The notes: generated by a model from the sequence alone, not told the origin. DNA of 64,000 nt from Pollenia angustigena (GCA_930367215.1 OV884059.1:228965803-229029802), one strand, 5' to 3'. Shown: positions 1-11,477, counted from the stretch's first letter. Program-made: numbers and translations.

Positions 1-1595
1 CTTTTCGTTTTTTTTTTATTTTAATGCCAAATATTTGTTCTTTTATTTCAATTTAGTTTTTTCTTCTTTCGCCATTCCATTTTATTTCAACAATATTGAA
101 TTGACATTACCATTACAGTTTTTCTAACATTTTTTATTTCAATTTCAATAAAATGCACTTTAAACAAGTGGCAGTTTAGGATTGTGTTTCTTTAGCAAAT
201 ACAATCACACACCTTAACAATAATACATAGAAAAGGACTAAAAGGATAATAAAATACAGAAAAGAAAAACCTAACAATATCAACTAGTGTTTTTATTGGA
301 TAAAGAAAACGTAGAAGCTTAAGACTTTTTGCCACCGATACTCGGGCAGATGTCGCAGCTACATCTTTAAACACTTAAATACGGTGCTTGAGACCTTTTT
401 TTTATCAATTGAAGGTCATCTTCTTTTAAGTGTTTGTTGGAATTAATTTTGCCAATAGAATTTTATTGAGATACTTGTAAGTTGGTTTTCTAATACAAAA
501 TTTTGCAAACATTTTTTTTATAAGATTTTAGAAAGTTTTATTTAAGAAGACACTTATTAAAATTAAACAATATTTAAAGGCATTTTTTATCACTAGTGGA
601 AGGGGATTAAAAGGACCTTGAAAAATTAAATAAATACAAAAAAGGTTTTCTTTGAATCGAATTCAATTAAAATCTTTCTTTAATAAATTATTCTTATTTG
701 TTATCCACTTTTAGGCGTTTAGATTTTTTATTGCTATTTTTAACGTTAAATTAAAACAACCAGCAGTTAAAGAAAATGTATTTTTATATGAGTTTATCAT
801 TCCGTTTGTTATTTCTACCGTATCGATTAAGCATCGTTAATTTATTTTAGCGGAGTTAATTTATAATTGCCTGTCTGGCTGTGTGTTGGTTAAAATGGTT
901 TTTTCGAAGACCACAGATACGACGGACACTAAGTTTTAGAGGTCTGCACAATTCCATTTTAGCACACATTGCAATCATTGGAAAATTGTCAAACTTTCAA
1001 ACAATTTAAACTTCATTCAATAACACACGTATGGGTCTGCAATTAACTCATTTTTTTAACTATAAAGTGTAGTGTCGCTGTAGAAATAAATACTGAAAAG
1101 AAGTGCAAACGACGAATTAATGTAAGTGTGTGAACGTAAACGGAAATTCTTTACTTTAGAGCGGGTACAAAAATACTCTCAAAAATCAACAAGTTAATAA
1201 AAAATACATGCAGCAATGAAAGTGGGAACAAACATCTACACACATTCTTTATTTTTTTAGTGTTAGTTCGGAATAGGTTTGTACAAAATATTTTGTATGT
1301 ATATTTCTTTGATAATATTGCAGAAACAATTCTATTCTAGCAGACTGCGCGAGGTAATTTTCAAATACTTAGACAACATTTTTTATTTTATTGAAAGGTT
1401 TTGAAAAAAAAACAAGAACTGGCTGAAGTGGGTTTCTTTAATTTCTTGTACCTTCTCAACACTATTTAAATTGTGCGACGATCAGTAACGCACAGCATTT
1501 GTTGTTGTAGTTGTACACAACGCTTTGTAAACACATTTGATCTTTGTTGTGTATTTGATTTTCAAGTACAGGCCTTTCCTAGGTTGTTATATAAA
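1..1595. other. AT-rich region without recognised genes
   Basis: No coding region, RNA gene or element boundary could be supported here. The longest frame, a 60-codon minus-strand one at 192-374, has no recognisable motif. Poly-A and poly-T runs are frequent. Confidence 0.5.
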
Positions 1596-1905
1596 GAGTG
1601 TCCCATAATTAACGCAAGATTTAAATTTTCGCTATTTGTGCAGTCAAGTTAAGGGTTAGTAAAAATGAAGCGTTACACGATAGAACAACTTGTCTTAATT
1701 ATTGAACAATATTTCAAAAATTTTGAAAGCTTGTCGGCCGCAGTTCGAAAATTAAAAAAAATAATGGGCGGAATAGTGTTTAAACTTCATCAACTGTGAA
1801 TAGATTAATTGAAAAATTCAGGGACGCTGGAACTGTGAGGAGACGCCAAACACACTGGTCGCCCAAAAACAAGTCGTTTAAATGTTAATATTGAAGCAGA
1901 TCCAG
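1596..1905 (+). pseudogene. Mariner/Tc1-type transposase 5' fragment
   Basis: A terminal-repeat-like start (GAGTGTCCCATAATTAACG) at 1596 is followed by an ATG at 1665 and a frame opening MKRYTIEQLVLIIEQYF, the N-terminal helix-turn-helix start of IS630-Tc1-mariner transposases. The frame stops after about 44 codons. A shifted frame then carries STVNRLIEKFRDAGTV, the second DNA-binding helix region. The catalytic domain and the right terminal repeat were not found, so this is a truncated, frameshifted relic. The MxRYTIEQ opening resembles the DD41D pseudogene at 25246-26051, so the same lineage is likely. The 3' limit is approximate. Confidence 0.6.
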
Positions 1906-2668
1906 TCTCCCTAAATTGTTCAATTAATCTTCTTCTTCTTGAAATAAAGGTGTTCGCATAATAGCGCCCGTTTTTTCCATATGAGCAACAAACTTGGCTG
2001 AGATGTTTCTGATAAAAAAATGATTTTTAGTGTTAAAAAAGCAAATCAGTTTAACCTGTCACCCAAAAAAGCATACCCCTGAATTTAGGGGTTTTGTTCA
2101 ATTTTAATTCCCATAGTGAAGGATAAATCGGATTCAGTAAAGCCGCGTATTTCTCGTTTTAAAACATGTTTTCAATAAAAAATTAACTTTATACCTGAAA
2201 TAAAAAAGAAATATTTATGTATTTAAAAATGCATCCTCTTTATTAAACATTTACATTCTGTTTAAAGAATTTATCTAATTTAATAAAGTGTCGATGCCAT
2301 TAAATGTCGACATGTCGTTTTAACAGTGTAAGCACAAATTACTATTTTTTTATAATTTTTTTATCATTGTTTACTTTTTGATGGCAGCTGCAAATTTATT
2401 AAGCAAATAAAAGAAAAAATTTATAAGTTTTGAAGGTAAAACTGTTGCAATATAAATATATAAATGGCGTTCTTTAAATAAAGTTTTTTTTTAACAATAA
2501 TTCAATACTGTTGCAAAAAGGTACATTTTAAACCAACAAAAAGTACTTTCCTTTAATACAAATTTCTTTTTTTATAAAAAAGAAACATTTCGTAAACAAA
2601 AAGTACTTTTTTAAATCAAAAGTACTATATTCAGTTGGGCCGAATCTTAAAAACCCATCACCATAGTA
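1906..2668. other. AT-rich spacer
   Basis: Nothing recognisable was found between the mariner fragment and the pogo-like MITE. There are many short AAGTAC/GTACTT-type motifs and homopolymers but no open reading frame of note. Confidence 0.4.
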
Positions 2669-3189
2669 CAGTCAAATCCCGATAATTCGTACCCCGATAA
2701 ATCGTATTCGCGATAATTCGTAATAAACTGTCGGTCCCTTGAAAAATCTCGTTAATTCGTAAAATTTCCATAAATGTTGGTCCCCTCGCTAATTCGTAAT
2801 TATTTTTTTCAAATAAAATCTTCTTTACCTCTTATAAATCGTAATTCTTTGCTAACTACCACTTATAATTCGTAATAAAAAACAACAGAAACATAGAAAA
2901 AATGATTTTTTTTACCGCTATTTTTTGCGTGGGTTTTCGCTTTCGCTTGTGTGTGTGTGTTTATTTTCTTAAGATCAGTTTGTTACATGAATAATTTTTA
3001 TATATTTTGTTTTTAGCAATTGTTTTTTATGTTTTTTTTATCGTTTTAGTAAATAAATTGAAAAACCCCGTTAATTCGTATTTATTTTATTTTCACCCCG
3101 TTAAATCGAAACCCCGCCAAATCGAAAACCCCTATAATTCGTAAGAAATGGCCGGTCCCTTGCGATAACGAATTATCGGGATTGTACTG
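2669..3189. mobile_element. Pogo/Tigger-like MITE, copy 1
   Basis: A 521-bp non-autonomous element bounded by TA on both sides (2667-2668 and 3190-3191). The left terminus CAGTCAAATCCCGATAATTC pairs with the inverted right terminus CAGTACAATCCCGATAATTC. A CAG start and a TA duplication fit the pogo/Tigger branch of Tc1-mariner. The interior repeats variants of GATAATTCGTA, CTCGTTAATTCGTA and GTTAAATCGAAAC many times, so the terminal motif has spread inward. There is no transposase frame. A second copy in the same orientation lies at 51772-52286. Confidence 0.8.
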
Positions 3190-3307
3190 TATTAAAAATC
3201 ATGGTTTAAAAAATTGCAGTAGAAACCAAAAACTGTCGAACAAAAAACGAACATTTGTGTGCAACTTTTCGCTTTTTGAGTTGGTTTGACAGCGACTGTT
3301 TACATTT

Positions 3308-3383
3308 CGTCGGTTGATTATTTAATTGTCGTATGTGGATACAAATTACATACGACATACGACAATTAAATAATCAACCGACG
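3308..3383. repeat. Perfect short hairpin
   Basis: Arms of about 29 bp (3308-3336 and 3355-3383) are exact inverted copies, starting CGTCGGTTGATTATTTAATT and separated by about 18 bases. This is probably a very small MITE or palindrome relic. No target duplication was recognised. Confidence 0.7.
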
Positions 3384-4158
3384 ATTTAATGAAATATTTA
3401 ATAGAAGTAAAAGCAACAGTTTTTTTTTTTTGGCCAATGACATATGAAGAAGTGAAAGAAAATGCAGTTTTTCTACACTTGTACACTTGTATTTTGCACT
3501 TGGTTTATTTTAGATAAAATTGAAAGAAAAAGTTTAAAGATTTAAAGTAGACTTTTAAACACATAAACCATATGGCTAAAAATTAGTGTCTTTCTTTTTT
3601 GTTCTTATTTCAAACCATCTGATTGAATTTCAATAGCAAATTATTACAGACTATGTGTGTTATAATTATATAACAACCTAGTCCCCATACTTTTTTGGGT
3701 CTTCGGAAAACCCATTTCAACACACGCAAAGAAAAAACATGGTTGTGGTAAACATATTCTAAGAGCAACATATTATGATAAGAATTATGATTGTAGTCAC
3801 CATATTAAGATTATTATTGAATCATATTATGACTAAATATACTCGTACTATTACATCATAATATTTTTCCGTTTATCATATTATTATTCTGTTAATCATA
3901 CTAAGTTAAGAAGTAATCAAATTATTGTCATGTTAATCATAATAAGATATGAAATCAATCATATTATTGTCATGTTTATCATAATAAGCTAAGAAGTAAT
4001 CATATTATCATCATGTTAATCATAATCAATTTAGAAGCAATCATATTATGATACAGCACCTGTCATAGCTGTCATAAAAATACAAAATAAATTAAAATAT
4101 TTTTGCAACTATTTTTTATTTTGTGGCTTTTTTCAATTTTTCTTAATGTTAATCAAAT

Positions 4159-4565
4159 AGCGGAGTTCAATATAAGGCTTGCAAAAGAGCAAATGAAAAA
4201 TCTGTGGTTTTCATGGGCAACCGCGTATGTCCATTTTTTCGATTTTAAGATGTTGATGCCATATGCCTAATTTTGAACGCTCTTTACCTTTTTTTTAAAA
4301 AAAAGATGGATCAATTCCGATTTCTTAACGTAATGACAAAGTTTAAAAAGTGCAATACCTAGCCCATAGTTTGGAATAGTTTTTCGGCTTGCCTGAAAAA
4401 TTTGTTTTAAGACATACGCGGTTGCCCATGAAAACCACAGAAATATCGTAGCACTTTTATAAAACATGACGAAATCTCTGTGTGTTTTGATGTTGGATTT
4501 TACAAAAAAACTATGGTATTTTGCATTTGCACTATTATATCACTAATACTTGAATGAACTCCGCT
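4159..4565. mobile_element. MITE with AGCGG termini in the left arm
   Basis: Inverted termini start AGCGGAGTTCA at both ends and are flanked by AAT on each side (4156-4158, 4566-4568). The interior contains an inverted pair around TGGTTTTCATGGGCAACCGC. A shorter copy sits at the mirrored position in the right arm (6766-6971). Confidence 0.65.
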
Positions 4566-4630
4566 AATATTTAAATTTTTTTATTTCTTTAAACTTATTT
4601 ATTTTATGGAATTTTATCTTTTAATTAATT

Positions 4631-5376
4631 AACCGCTCACAAATAAAAAAACGACACAACTGCTTCAAAATTATTTTACAAATGGCGCTAACATAATATG
4701 ATTAGAGAAAAAATAGTTTGATTGCATCTTTAACATAATATGATAAATGTATAAAAAGTTATCATGTTATGGTTATTAAATATCATGATATGGTTGTGAG
4801 AAATATAATACGTTTAGAAAGTCATCATAATTAAGTTGTTTGAAAAATAATTATTTTTCGGTCAACAACACTCAAATTCATAATTGCGATAAACATTGAT
4901 ATGTTTACAGTAACTATAATATTGTTGATAATAAATAAAAATAACAATTATTTGTGTACGACAACAATATATTGTTACATTAAACATAGTGTTGTAACAG
5001 TATATTGTTGTCGTACTATGTTTAATGTAACAATATATTGTTGTCGTACACAAATAATTGTTATTGTTATTTAATATCAACAATATTATAGTCACTGTAA
5101 ACATATCAATGTTTATCGCAATTATAAATTTGAATATTGTTGATCGAAAAAAAATTATTTTTCTAACAACTAAATTATGATAACTTTCAAAACATATTAT
5201 ATTACTCACAACCATATCTTGATATTTAACAGCCATAACATGATAACTTTCTATACATTTATCATATTATGTTTAAGATGCAATCAAACTATTTTTACTC
5301 TAATAATATTATGTTAGTGCCATTTGAAAAATAATTTTGCATCAGTTGTGTCGTTAGTTTTATATGTGAGCGGTTA
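4631..5376. repeat. 746-bp palindrome
   Basis: The sequence from AACCGCTCAC at 4631 runs to a centre near 5003 and returns as its inverted copy ending GTGAGCGGTT at 5376. Matching is close along almost the whole length, with scattered substitutions. It repeats the CATAATATGAT motif of the surrounding arms. The 124-codon minus-strand frame at 4862-5236 is a by-product of the palindrome and not a gene. This is probably a foldback MITE nested in the larger element. Confidence 0.75.
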
Positions 5377-5583
5377 AAGAATTTGAAGATAATTCTCATA
5401 AAAAAATATTGGCGCATCTTCATAAATCATTACCAAGTGTTAACTTTTTTAAGTACCTATTTAAGTTATTCACAGATGATTACTTTCAGCATAAAAAGTT
5501 TACCCTTAATTAATTATAGGTAAAGCTGTAACTAAATGCCAACTAACTAATGCATACAAAGAACAGTTGATTGATATCATTTA

Positions 5584-5709
5584 GGGCAATTATTATAACT
5601 TGGCGTTAGCTGTTATCCGTTAGTTAACAGACGCTTTTTGACAGATAACACACTATTATCTGTCAATTTAATCTTAACTTTAGCTAACTTCAAGTTGTAA
5701 TAATGGCCC
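5584..5709. mobile_element. 126-bp PIF/Harbinger-like MITE
   Basis: Inverted termini GGGCAATTATTATAACTTG and GGGCCATTATTACAACTTG lie between TTA duplications at 5581-5583 and 5710-5712. A TTA target with GGGC termini is typical of PIF/Harbinger MITEs. It has no coding capacity. Confidence 0.65.
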
Positions 5710-5967
5710 TTAATAATTTATTTCAAAAGTACAAAAAATAAATGGAAAAAATTACAACAGATATTCAAATATTATCAGATAAAAACATGGCAAAAAACAG
5801 TTAACACGTGTAAAACACGCTGCAATCCATTTTAAATGCATTTCTACTGCATCCAAAAAACATCAATACAAAACAAAATAAACTAGAGATGTGTTCCTAG
5901 TCGATAAAATCATATTGCATATTTTAATTTTTACAAGTCTTTATTTTAATTGATTTATATACTATTA

Positions 5968-6440
5968 CTAGCTGACCGGCCCGGCTTCGCTCGGTAGCTG
6001 ATTACTAATGATCGATGGAGCCGTTTTCTGATTTTAGGTAAATCGAAAAAGTGGACGTAAAAGTGGGCGGGGCAATATTTTCTTTCCGTAAAAACCTAAG
6101 TTGGACCATGGCGTTCGTTTTAAAGAAAAAATCGTCCAAATCGGTGAAATAAATAGAAAAAGTGGACGTAAAAGTAGGCGTGGTAAATTTTTCTTTCGAT
6201 GAAAACTTAAAATGGATTAAGACGAACATTTAAAAAAAAATTTGTCAAATCGATGGAGCCGTTTTCTGATTTTAAGTTAATCGAAAAAAGTGGGCGTAAA
6301 AGTGGGCGGGGTTTTCTTTACGTAAAAACCTAAGTCGGACCATGGCGATTAGTTTAAAGAAAAAATCGTCCAAATCGGTCAAGCCGTTCTCAAGTTATGC
6401 GATCAGCAACAGACAACATTTCATTTTTATTATATAGAAG
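5968..6440. repeat. Dispersed repeat with roughly 120-bp internal units
   Basis: It begins CTAGCTGACCGGCCCGGCTTC and ends TTTTTATTATATAGAAGAT. Such borders are common on dispersed non-LTR-like repeats in insects (RTE-like 3' ends), but no coding part is present, so the class is uncertain. Units containing AAAGTGGACGTAAAAGTGGG and AAAAATCGTCCAAATCGG repeat about three times between 6010 and 6400. The 74-codon frame inside is a repeat artefact. Confidence 0.5.
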
Positions 6441-6765
6441 ATAACCAAAAAATAACCTTTTTAGAATTTGTGTTAATTCTTTAAAGAACAAAAATGGGTT
6501 TTTAATAGTTTGATAAGCTTTTTAATTAATTACAGAATATATCGTATAAAATATTATCGACATTTAATTTTCTCTACATGCCAATATGCATGGTTGCATT
6601 TCTTCTATCAGCTGGGAGCTGTTACTACGTTAGTTATGAATTGTGAAAAAGATCTATAACTATCTATGAACTATTTTTTAGTTTCTGTTTTGTTAGTTAC
6701 AACTTTAGTTATGATTTCTAAATATGCGCCAATAAGTTTAAAGAAATTAAAAAAATTAAAATATT

Positions 6766-6971
6766 AGCGGTGTTCAGTATAAGTGATGTAATAGTGCAAA
6801 TGCAAAATATCGTAGTAAAATCCAGCAACAAAACACACAGAGATTTCGTTTTAATTTTTCAAAGATCGTAGTAAAATCCAACAACAAAACACACAGAGAT
6901 TTCGTTTTATTTTATAAAAGTGTTACGAAGTTTGCATTTGCTCTTATGCAAGCCTAATATTGAACCCCGCT
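6766..6971. mobile_element. MITE with AGCGG termini in the right arm
   Basis: A shorter relative of the 4159-4565 element, with termini AGCGGTGTTCA and AGCGGGGTTCA and an ATT duplication on both sides (6763-6765, 6972-6974). It holds a direct repeat of ATCGTAGTAAAATCCA. Confidence 0.65.
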
Positions 6972-7376
6972 ATTTTATTGACATTAAGAAAAATTGTAAA
7001 AAGCGACAAAATAAAAAATCGATGCAAAAAAATGTTAATTTATTTTGTATTGTTATGACAGTAATGAAATGGGCTGTATCATAATATGATTGCTTCCAAA
7101 TTTATTATGATTAACATGATGATAATATGATTAGTTCTTAACTTATTATGATTTACATGACAATAATATGATTGCTTCTTAACTTAGTATGATTAACAGA
7201 ATAATAAAGCGATTAAGGGAAACATATTATGATGTAATATTACGAATATATTTATTCAATAATAACCTAAGTATGGTGACTACAATCATGAATCTTATCA
7301 TAATATGTTGCTCTTAGAATATGTTTACCACAACCATGTTTTTTCTGCCGTACGGAAATACTTACCCTCAATTTTA

Positions 7377-7468
7377 CCAAGTTCAGTTAGAATTAACTAT
7401 CAGTTATTGCTGTCAAAACATATTGTTAACCGGAAGTTTAAGTAATAGTTAGTTTTAACTGAACTTGG
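7377..7468. repeat. Short inverted-repeat element
   Basis: CCAAGTTCAGTTAGAATTAA at 7377 returns inverted at 7468 (TTAACTGAACTTGG), with about 30 bases between the arms. It is probably a very small MITE. Confidence 0.5.
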
Positions 7469-7689
7469 AGAAATCGGGGTTAAGATCCATATTGTAGAAA
7501 TTCCAAAAGAAATGACAAATTTATATATAAAACGAGCTTATGAAAGCCACAGGTGAAAGGGGTTTATAACGTTGGCAATCTTTATCTGTCTTTCACAATA
7601 TTTAGACGTATGACTGCTGTTTTGGTTCATTACTCATCATGCTGATGGGATTATAATTTACAAAAACTTTATGTAAAGATTTGATTTTA

Positions 7690-8090
7690 TAATAATTAGT
7701 ATTGTGGTTATTTTGTTGAACTATTAATGGGTTTTCAATCCAAATTTTTAATATTTTTAATTAGGCTTAAGTTCAAGAAATTTAATTTTTCATTAAATTA
7801 TTTTTATGAAGAAAGGAATTTTACAACATGAAAATTAATCAAAATTGTTATTGATAATCTTTCATTCTTGACGTGGCTGGGGCTCGAACCCCGGCCGGCA
7901 GGTTACCATGACATGTTTCGATTGCAACCACTCAATCTCCTCAGATGGATTTGCCGTCTTACACTCGCAGCCATCGATGACTGCTGACGTCAATAGTCAA
8001 ACATCAATCCTTAACCCAAATTGTATTCTAACATTTGGTAGATTGAAATTTGCTTTCCTGAATGATTATCCATTTTAATTGATTTAATAA
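7690..8090 (-). mobile_element. tRNA-like SINE, type 1 head
   Basis: On the minus strand a Pol III B-box-like motif GGTTCGAGCCC (about 7881-7891) follows a head containing GATTGAGTGGTTGCAATC. It is followed by a tail region (CATGTTGTAAAATTCC and onward) shared with the copies at 34040-34912, 41046-41805 and 53855-54105. The A-box is weak, so the tRNA origin is inferred mainly from the B-box and its position. End coordinates are approximate. Confidence 0.65.
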
Positions 8091-8245
8091 AAAAAAGATC
8101 TTATATATAAAACTGTTTGCTTTGGCAGCAAAAAATATACAATATTTTTTTTAGAAAAATAAATTTCTTAACGCTAGCATTGAAAGAATCTGTATGACGT
8201 CATTAAATGCTAAAAAAAAAACTATTTTGAACCGTTTTATAACCA

Positions 8246-8258
8246 AGTTAAAGAGATA
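8246..8258. repeat. Target-site duplication, 3' side of Jockey element
   Basis: AGTTAAAGAGATA is repeated exactly at 13259-13271, bracketing the non-LTR element. Confidence 0.85.
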
Positions 8259-8276
8259 GTTAGTTAGTTAGTTAAC

Positions 8277-8282
8277 TTTATT
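8277..8282 (-). promoter_or_regulatory. Polyadenylation signal of the Jockey element
   Basis: AATAAA on the minus strand lies about 19 bases before the element's 3' terminus. Confidence 0.6.
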
Positions 8283-8579
8283 GAGACTTCATTTTTTCAT
8301 TATATGTACAAGGTTTGCGAACATAAGATTTTTAGATAACTTAAAACTATAGAGTATTATTTTAATAACAATTGTATACATATGAGTATATGCGTCTTGC
8401 TTATCGACATTTAGTAGAAATAATCCAATTACAAAATTGATTACAAAAATATTTAAATACAAACAGTGCTTGCTCCCGGCTCTTACTTTTGGACGTAGAG
8501 TTTTATCTACTATTAATATACTTAAACCTAAATCTTAAAACTAAAACTTAAAATAGGAGTAAAAAAGAAAACAAAAAAA

Positions 8580-11477
8580 TTAGCCCCTGTGAATGCCGGG
8601 AGTAGTACGTGAATAAAAGTTTAAACCAGGAAATCTACTAATTTGTTCCTGTAAAACCCCAATTATTGAAAGATAATTGGTATTTGACCAATTAATTCCT
8701 TGTTCAGTTGATAAAATGTCCCCAATTACACTGCCCTCAAAGTATGAGAGCCTCTGCACAAAATTCTTCATTAAATTTAGAGCGTAAAAAGAAATTGGAG
8801 TAATGTTGGCATATTCGTAAACAAATTTATTTGAAAATCTTTTATTTATCGACTTGTAATTTTTTTCTATGCATTTTCTCAAAATATGCCTTTCAAAAAC
8901 TTCCATTTTCCCCATTGCTGTTTTTGAGATACTAAACCATATCGGAAAAGCATAGAGAATTATTGATCTTATACTTACTTTGTACAAAAGTAGTTTTGTC
9001 TTTATTGGTAAAAACTTACTATTAAAAAGCCTTGCAAATGCCCCTTTTACCCGATTAGCCTTCGCCAAATTATAAGAAACGTGATTATTAAATTTTAAAA
9101 GCTTATTGAAGTTGACTCCAAGGTATTTTATACTGTCCTTAAATTTAATTTCAGTACCATTTAGAAATAGTTTTAAATTTTTGCTCTCTGGAACAACAGT
9201 GTATTTACACTTTCCAGAAGCATTACGTAAACAAATTGCATTACTCTTTGAAGCGTTAATTTTTATTCCCCAATGAGAATAAAATTCATTGACATGTTTA
9301 AGGTGCGATGAAACATTTTGGAGCGCAACCAGCGGAGACTCGTCGTGAGCATAAAGAAGCGAATCGTCGGCATAAAGTATAGCCATGGAGTTATTATATT
9401 CATGAGGAAAATCATTAATAAAAATATTATACAAATGTGGTGCCAATACAGAGCCCTGTGGAACACCGCAAAGGACCTCAGCCTGTGATGAACACTCATT
9501 ATCAATTTGCACGCAAAATCTCCTGTCATCGAAAAAGCTTCGAAAGAGCTTTATTATTGAAGACCCAAAGCCAATGTTTATCATTTTGTGTAATATACCG
9601 TCATGATAAGCCTTATCAAAAGCTTTTTCGATGTCAAGAGAGACTGCAACAGTACATTGGCCTTTTCTTAAATTTTGGACTACATCGTTATGAAATTTCA
9701 ATAGCGCATGAACGGTGGAACTACCCCTCTTAAACCCAAATTGACTCTGAGGAATGTATGCACTATCCAAACTTAAATCCATTTTCTCTCTGATAATCCT
9801 TTCAAATAACTTTCCCAGATTTGAGAGTAGCGAAATTGGTCTAAAATTGTTTATGTCAGAATTACCTTTCTCTTTCGGGATTGGAATAATCTTCGCAACT
9901 TTCCAATCAAGTGGGAAATAGCAATTATTCAAACAATTGTTGAATAATATTGTCAAATATTCAAAAGCCTTAGTAGGAAATTTTCTAATCAAGAAGTTCG
10001 ATATATTGTCTAATCCACAAGACTTTTTGTTATTTATTAATTTCGAGGTGTTTAAAAGGGTATCGATACTAATTAATTTGGAGTCGTTTCTGTTATTCAG
10101 TGATGTCGTTTCATCACTAAATGGAATACAATCTGGAGTATTAAAAATTGTATTATTTATTGTACCATTTATCTCTGAAATATCTCTATTTGGAGGCGAA
10201 GCTCGATAAACAGATATAAAATGATTCTTAAAAACATTTAATTTATCATCTAACTGATCAATGTTTACACCATTTTCAGAAACCTCCTTTATTAGGGGAC
10301 GACTCTTGTTTCCAATAATTTTAAAAATCTGTTTATAAGCCCATGGACCAGGTTTAATTTCCTTTAGTTTGGCATTAAATAAATCTGCCTGTTCTATTTC
10401 AATCTGTTCCTTTATCAAAATTTTTATTAGATCAATTTGCTTAGAAATTAGCAAATACTCAGGATGTTTTCTGTTCAAAGTTCTAGTAAATATTCTCTTT
10501 AAATCCCTTTGCCAATTGTATTTTATTCTTAGTAACTTTCCAACCTTTTCCGTTACAATATATTTTTGAATTTTACCTTCCACTTTTTTGGTATGTACTT
10601 GTGAAACAAAATTAATAGAAGTGCTAAACTCCTCTATAAAAAAATCTATCTCATTATTAGATAAGTTTCTATTTTTCGGTGGATAGTGGTACAGCAAAGC
10701 ATTAACTATATCCCTTTTAAACGAATTCCAATTTGTGTCTTTATAAGAAACAAAATGCTGAGGCGTTTTTAAAATAAAATTAAAATTCAACAAAGTTATA
10801 GAAAGACTTAATGGTAGATGATCCGAGAAGGTGGGAAGAGTACATGTTTTAAAATTCTGTTGCAAATTATCCACTATGTCATTGCTCACCACAAAATGAT
10901 CCAAATGAGATGAACCACCAGGGTAAGTGGGATATGAATCACAAATCCTTGTAACAGAAATGGATTCGTTCTGAAGCCAAGTTGAAAGCACTTCTCCATT
11001 AAAATTATTGATAGCATCACCCCAAGAAATGTGCTTAGCATTTAGATCACCGCCTAATATAAAACCATCGTAACGGTTTGAAAAGTTCAAAATAGAGGAA
11101 AGGCCACCAGCGATATTTTGACGATTAGAGTTACAATTGAAATAAACAGAACCGCAAAGAATTTTCCTTAAACTGCCATTAATCGACACACTAATTTCTA
11201 CAAATAAATTTGAAAACGAAAGATTAGGAACATGCGCCCTGGAGAAAGAAATTGTTTTCCTTATACATATTCCAACACCTAATTGACTATCATCCTTTAA
11301 AAAAATATATCTATCAAAATTTACATTTGCCCCCGCAGTCAAATGCGTTTCCTGTAAAAAAGCTATATCAACATTAAATTGATCCAGTAACCGATTCAGT
11401 TCAATTCTCCTTCCAATATGGACAAGAGAACCAACATTAAATGTCATTAAATTTAAAGAATTACGGACCATAGACAT
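8580..11477 (-). CDS. Jockey-type ORF2: endonuclease and reverse transcriptase
   Basis: An intact 965-residue frame. The N-terminal third is an apurinic-like endonuclease: FNVGSL near residue 14, LQETHL near 40, GGDLNAKHISWGD near 142 and FSDHLPL near 218, the usual catalytic Glu, Asp and SDH motifs. The reverse transcriptase follows, with FRPISLLSNLGKLFERI, SLDIEKAFDKAYHDG, GVPQGSVLAPHLYN and the catalytic LYADDSLLYA near residue 702. There is no RNase H, and the protein ends shortly after the thumb region, as in Jockey. The start ATG overlaps the ORF1 stop by 17 nt, so translation probably depends on reinitiation. The product would nick the target DNA and copy the element RNA there (target-primed reverse transcription). 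The absence of internal stops suggests the enzyme could be functional. Confidence 0.93.
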   Translation of the reverse strand: MSMVRNSLNLMTFNVGSLVHIGRRIELNRLLDQFNVDIAFLQETHLTAGANVNFDRYIFLKDDSQLGVGICIRKTISFSRAHVPNLSFSNLFVEISVSINGSLRKILCGSVYFNCNSNRQNIAGGLSSILNFSNRYDGFILGGDLNAKHISWGDAINNFNGEVLSTWLQNESISVTRICDSYPTYPGGSSHLDHFVVSNDIVDNLQQNFKTCTLPTFSDHLPLSLSITLLNFNFILKTPQHFVSYKDTNWNSFKRDIVNALLYHYPPKNRNLSNNEIDFFIEEFSTSINFVSQVHTKKVEGKIQKYIVTEKVGKLLRIKYNWQRDLKRIFTRTLNRKHPEYLLISKQIDLIKILIKEQIEIEQADLFNAKLKEIKPGPWAYKQIFKIIGNKSRPLIKEVSENGVNIDQLDDKLNVFKNHFISVYRASPPNRDISEINGTINNTIFNTPDCIPFSDETTSLNNRNDSKLISIDTLLNTSKLINNKKSCGLDNISNFLIRKFPTKAFEYLTILFNNCLNNCYFPLDWKVAKIIPIPKEKGNSDINNFRPISLLSNLGKLFERIIREKMDLSLDSAYIPQSQFGFKRGSSTVHALLKFHNDVVQNLRKGQCTVAVSLDIEKAFDKAYHDGILHKMINIGFGSSIIKLFRSFFDDRRFCVQIDNECSSQAEVLCGVPQGSVLAPHLYNIFINDFPHEYNNSMAILYADDSLLYAHDESPLVALQNVSSHLKHVNEFYSHWGIKINASKSNAICLRNASGKCKYTVVPESKNLKLFLNGTEIKFKDSIKYLGVNFNKLLKFNNHVSYNLAKANRVKGAFARLFNSKFLPIKTKLLLYKVSIRSIILYAFPIWFSISKTAMGKMEVFERHILRKCIEKNYKSINKRFSNKFVYEYANITPISFYALNLMKNFVQRLSYFEGSVIGDILSTEQGINWSNTNYLSIIGVLQEQISRFPGLNFYSRTTPGIHRG

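Larger units (their letters stand above)
3730..7346. mobile_element. 3.6-kb foldback-like element with long inverted arms
   Basis: The left end (AGAAAAAACATGGTTGTGG from 3730) reappears inverted at the right end (to 7346). Homology continues inward for about 870 bp on the left (to about 4600) and 620 bp on the right (from about 6725). The arms hold tandem units of about 43 bp built around TCATATTATTGTCATGTTAA. Both arms carry a small MITE at the equivalent place. The centre holds a 746-bp palindrome (4631-5376), a TTA-target MITE (5584-5709) and a retroelement-like repeat (5968-6440). No transposase frame was seen. Similar termini (ACACGCAGAGAAAAACATG) bound the 222-bp element at 26411-26632. 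The outer target duplication is not clear. Confidence 0.65.

Noticed and set aside
1059..1125. TATAAAG followed by a GTAAGT donor, a possible first exon
   Set aside because: There is no linked coding exon, and ATG followed directly by TAAGTG does not fit the cuticle gene. Short signals in AT-rich DNA arise easily.
4862..5236. 124-codon minus-strand open frame
   Set aside because: It spans the centre of a palindrome, so length and symmetry come from the inverted repeat. No known motif and low-complexity composition.
9263..10569. Several plus- and minus-strand frames of 66-98 codons
   Set aside because: They lie wholly within the Jockey ORF2 in other frames and are shadows of it.
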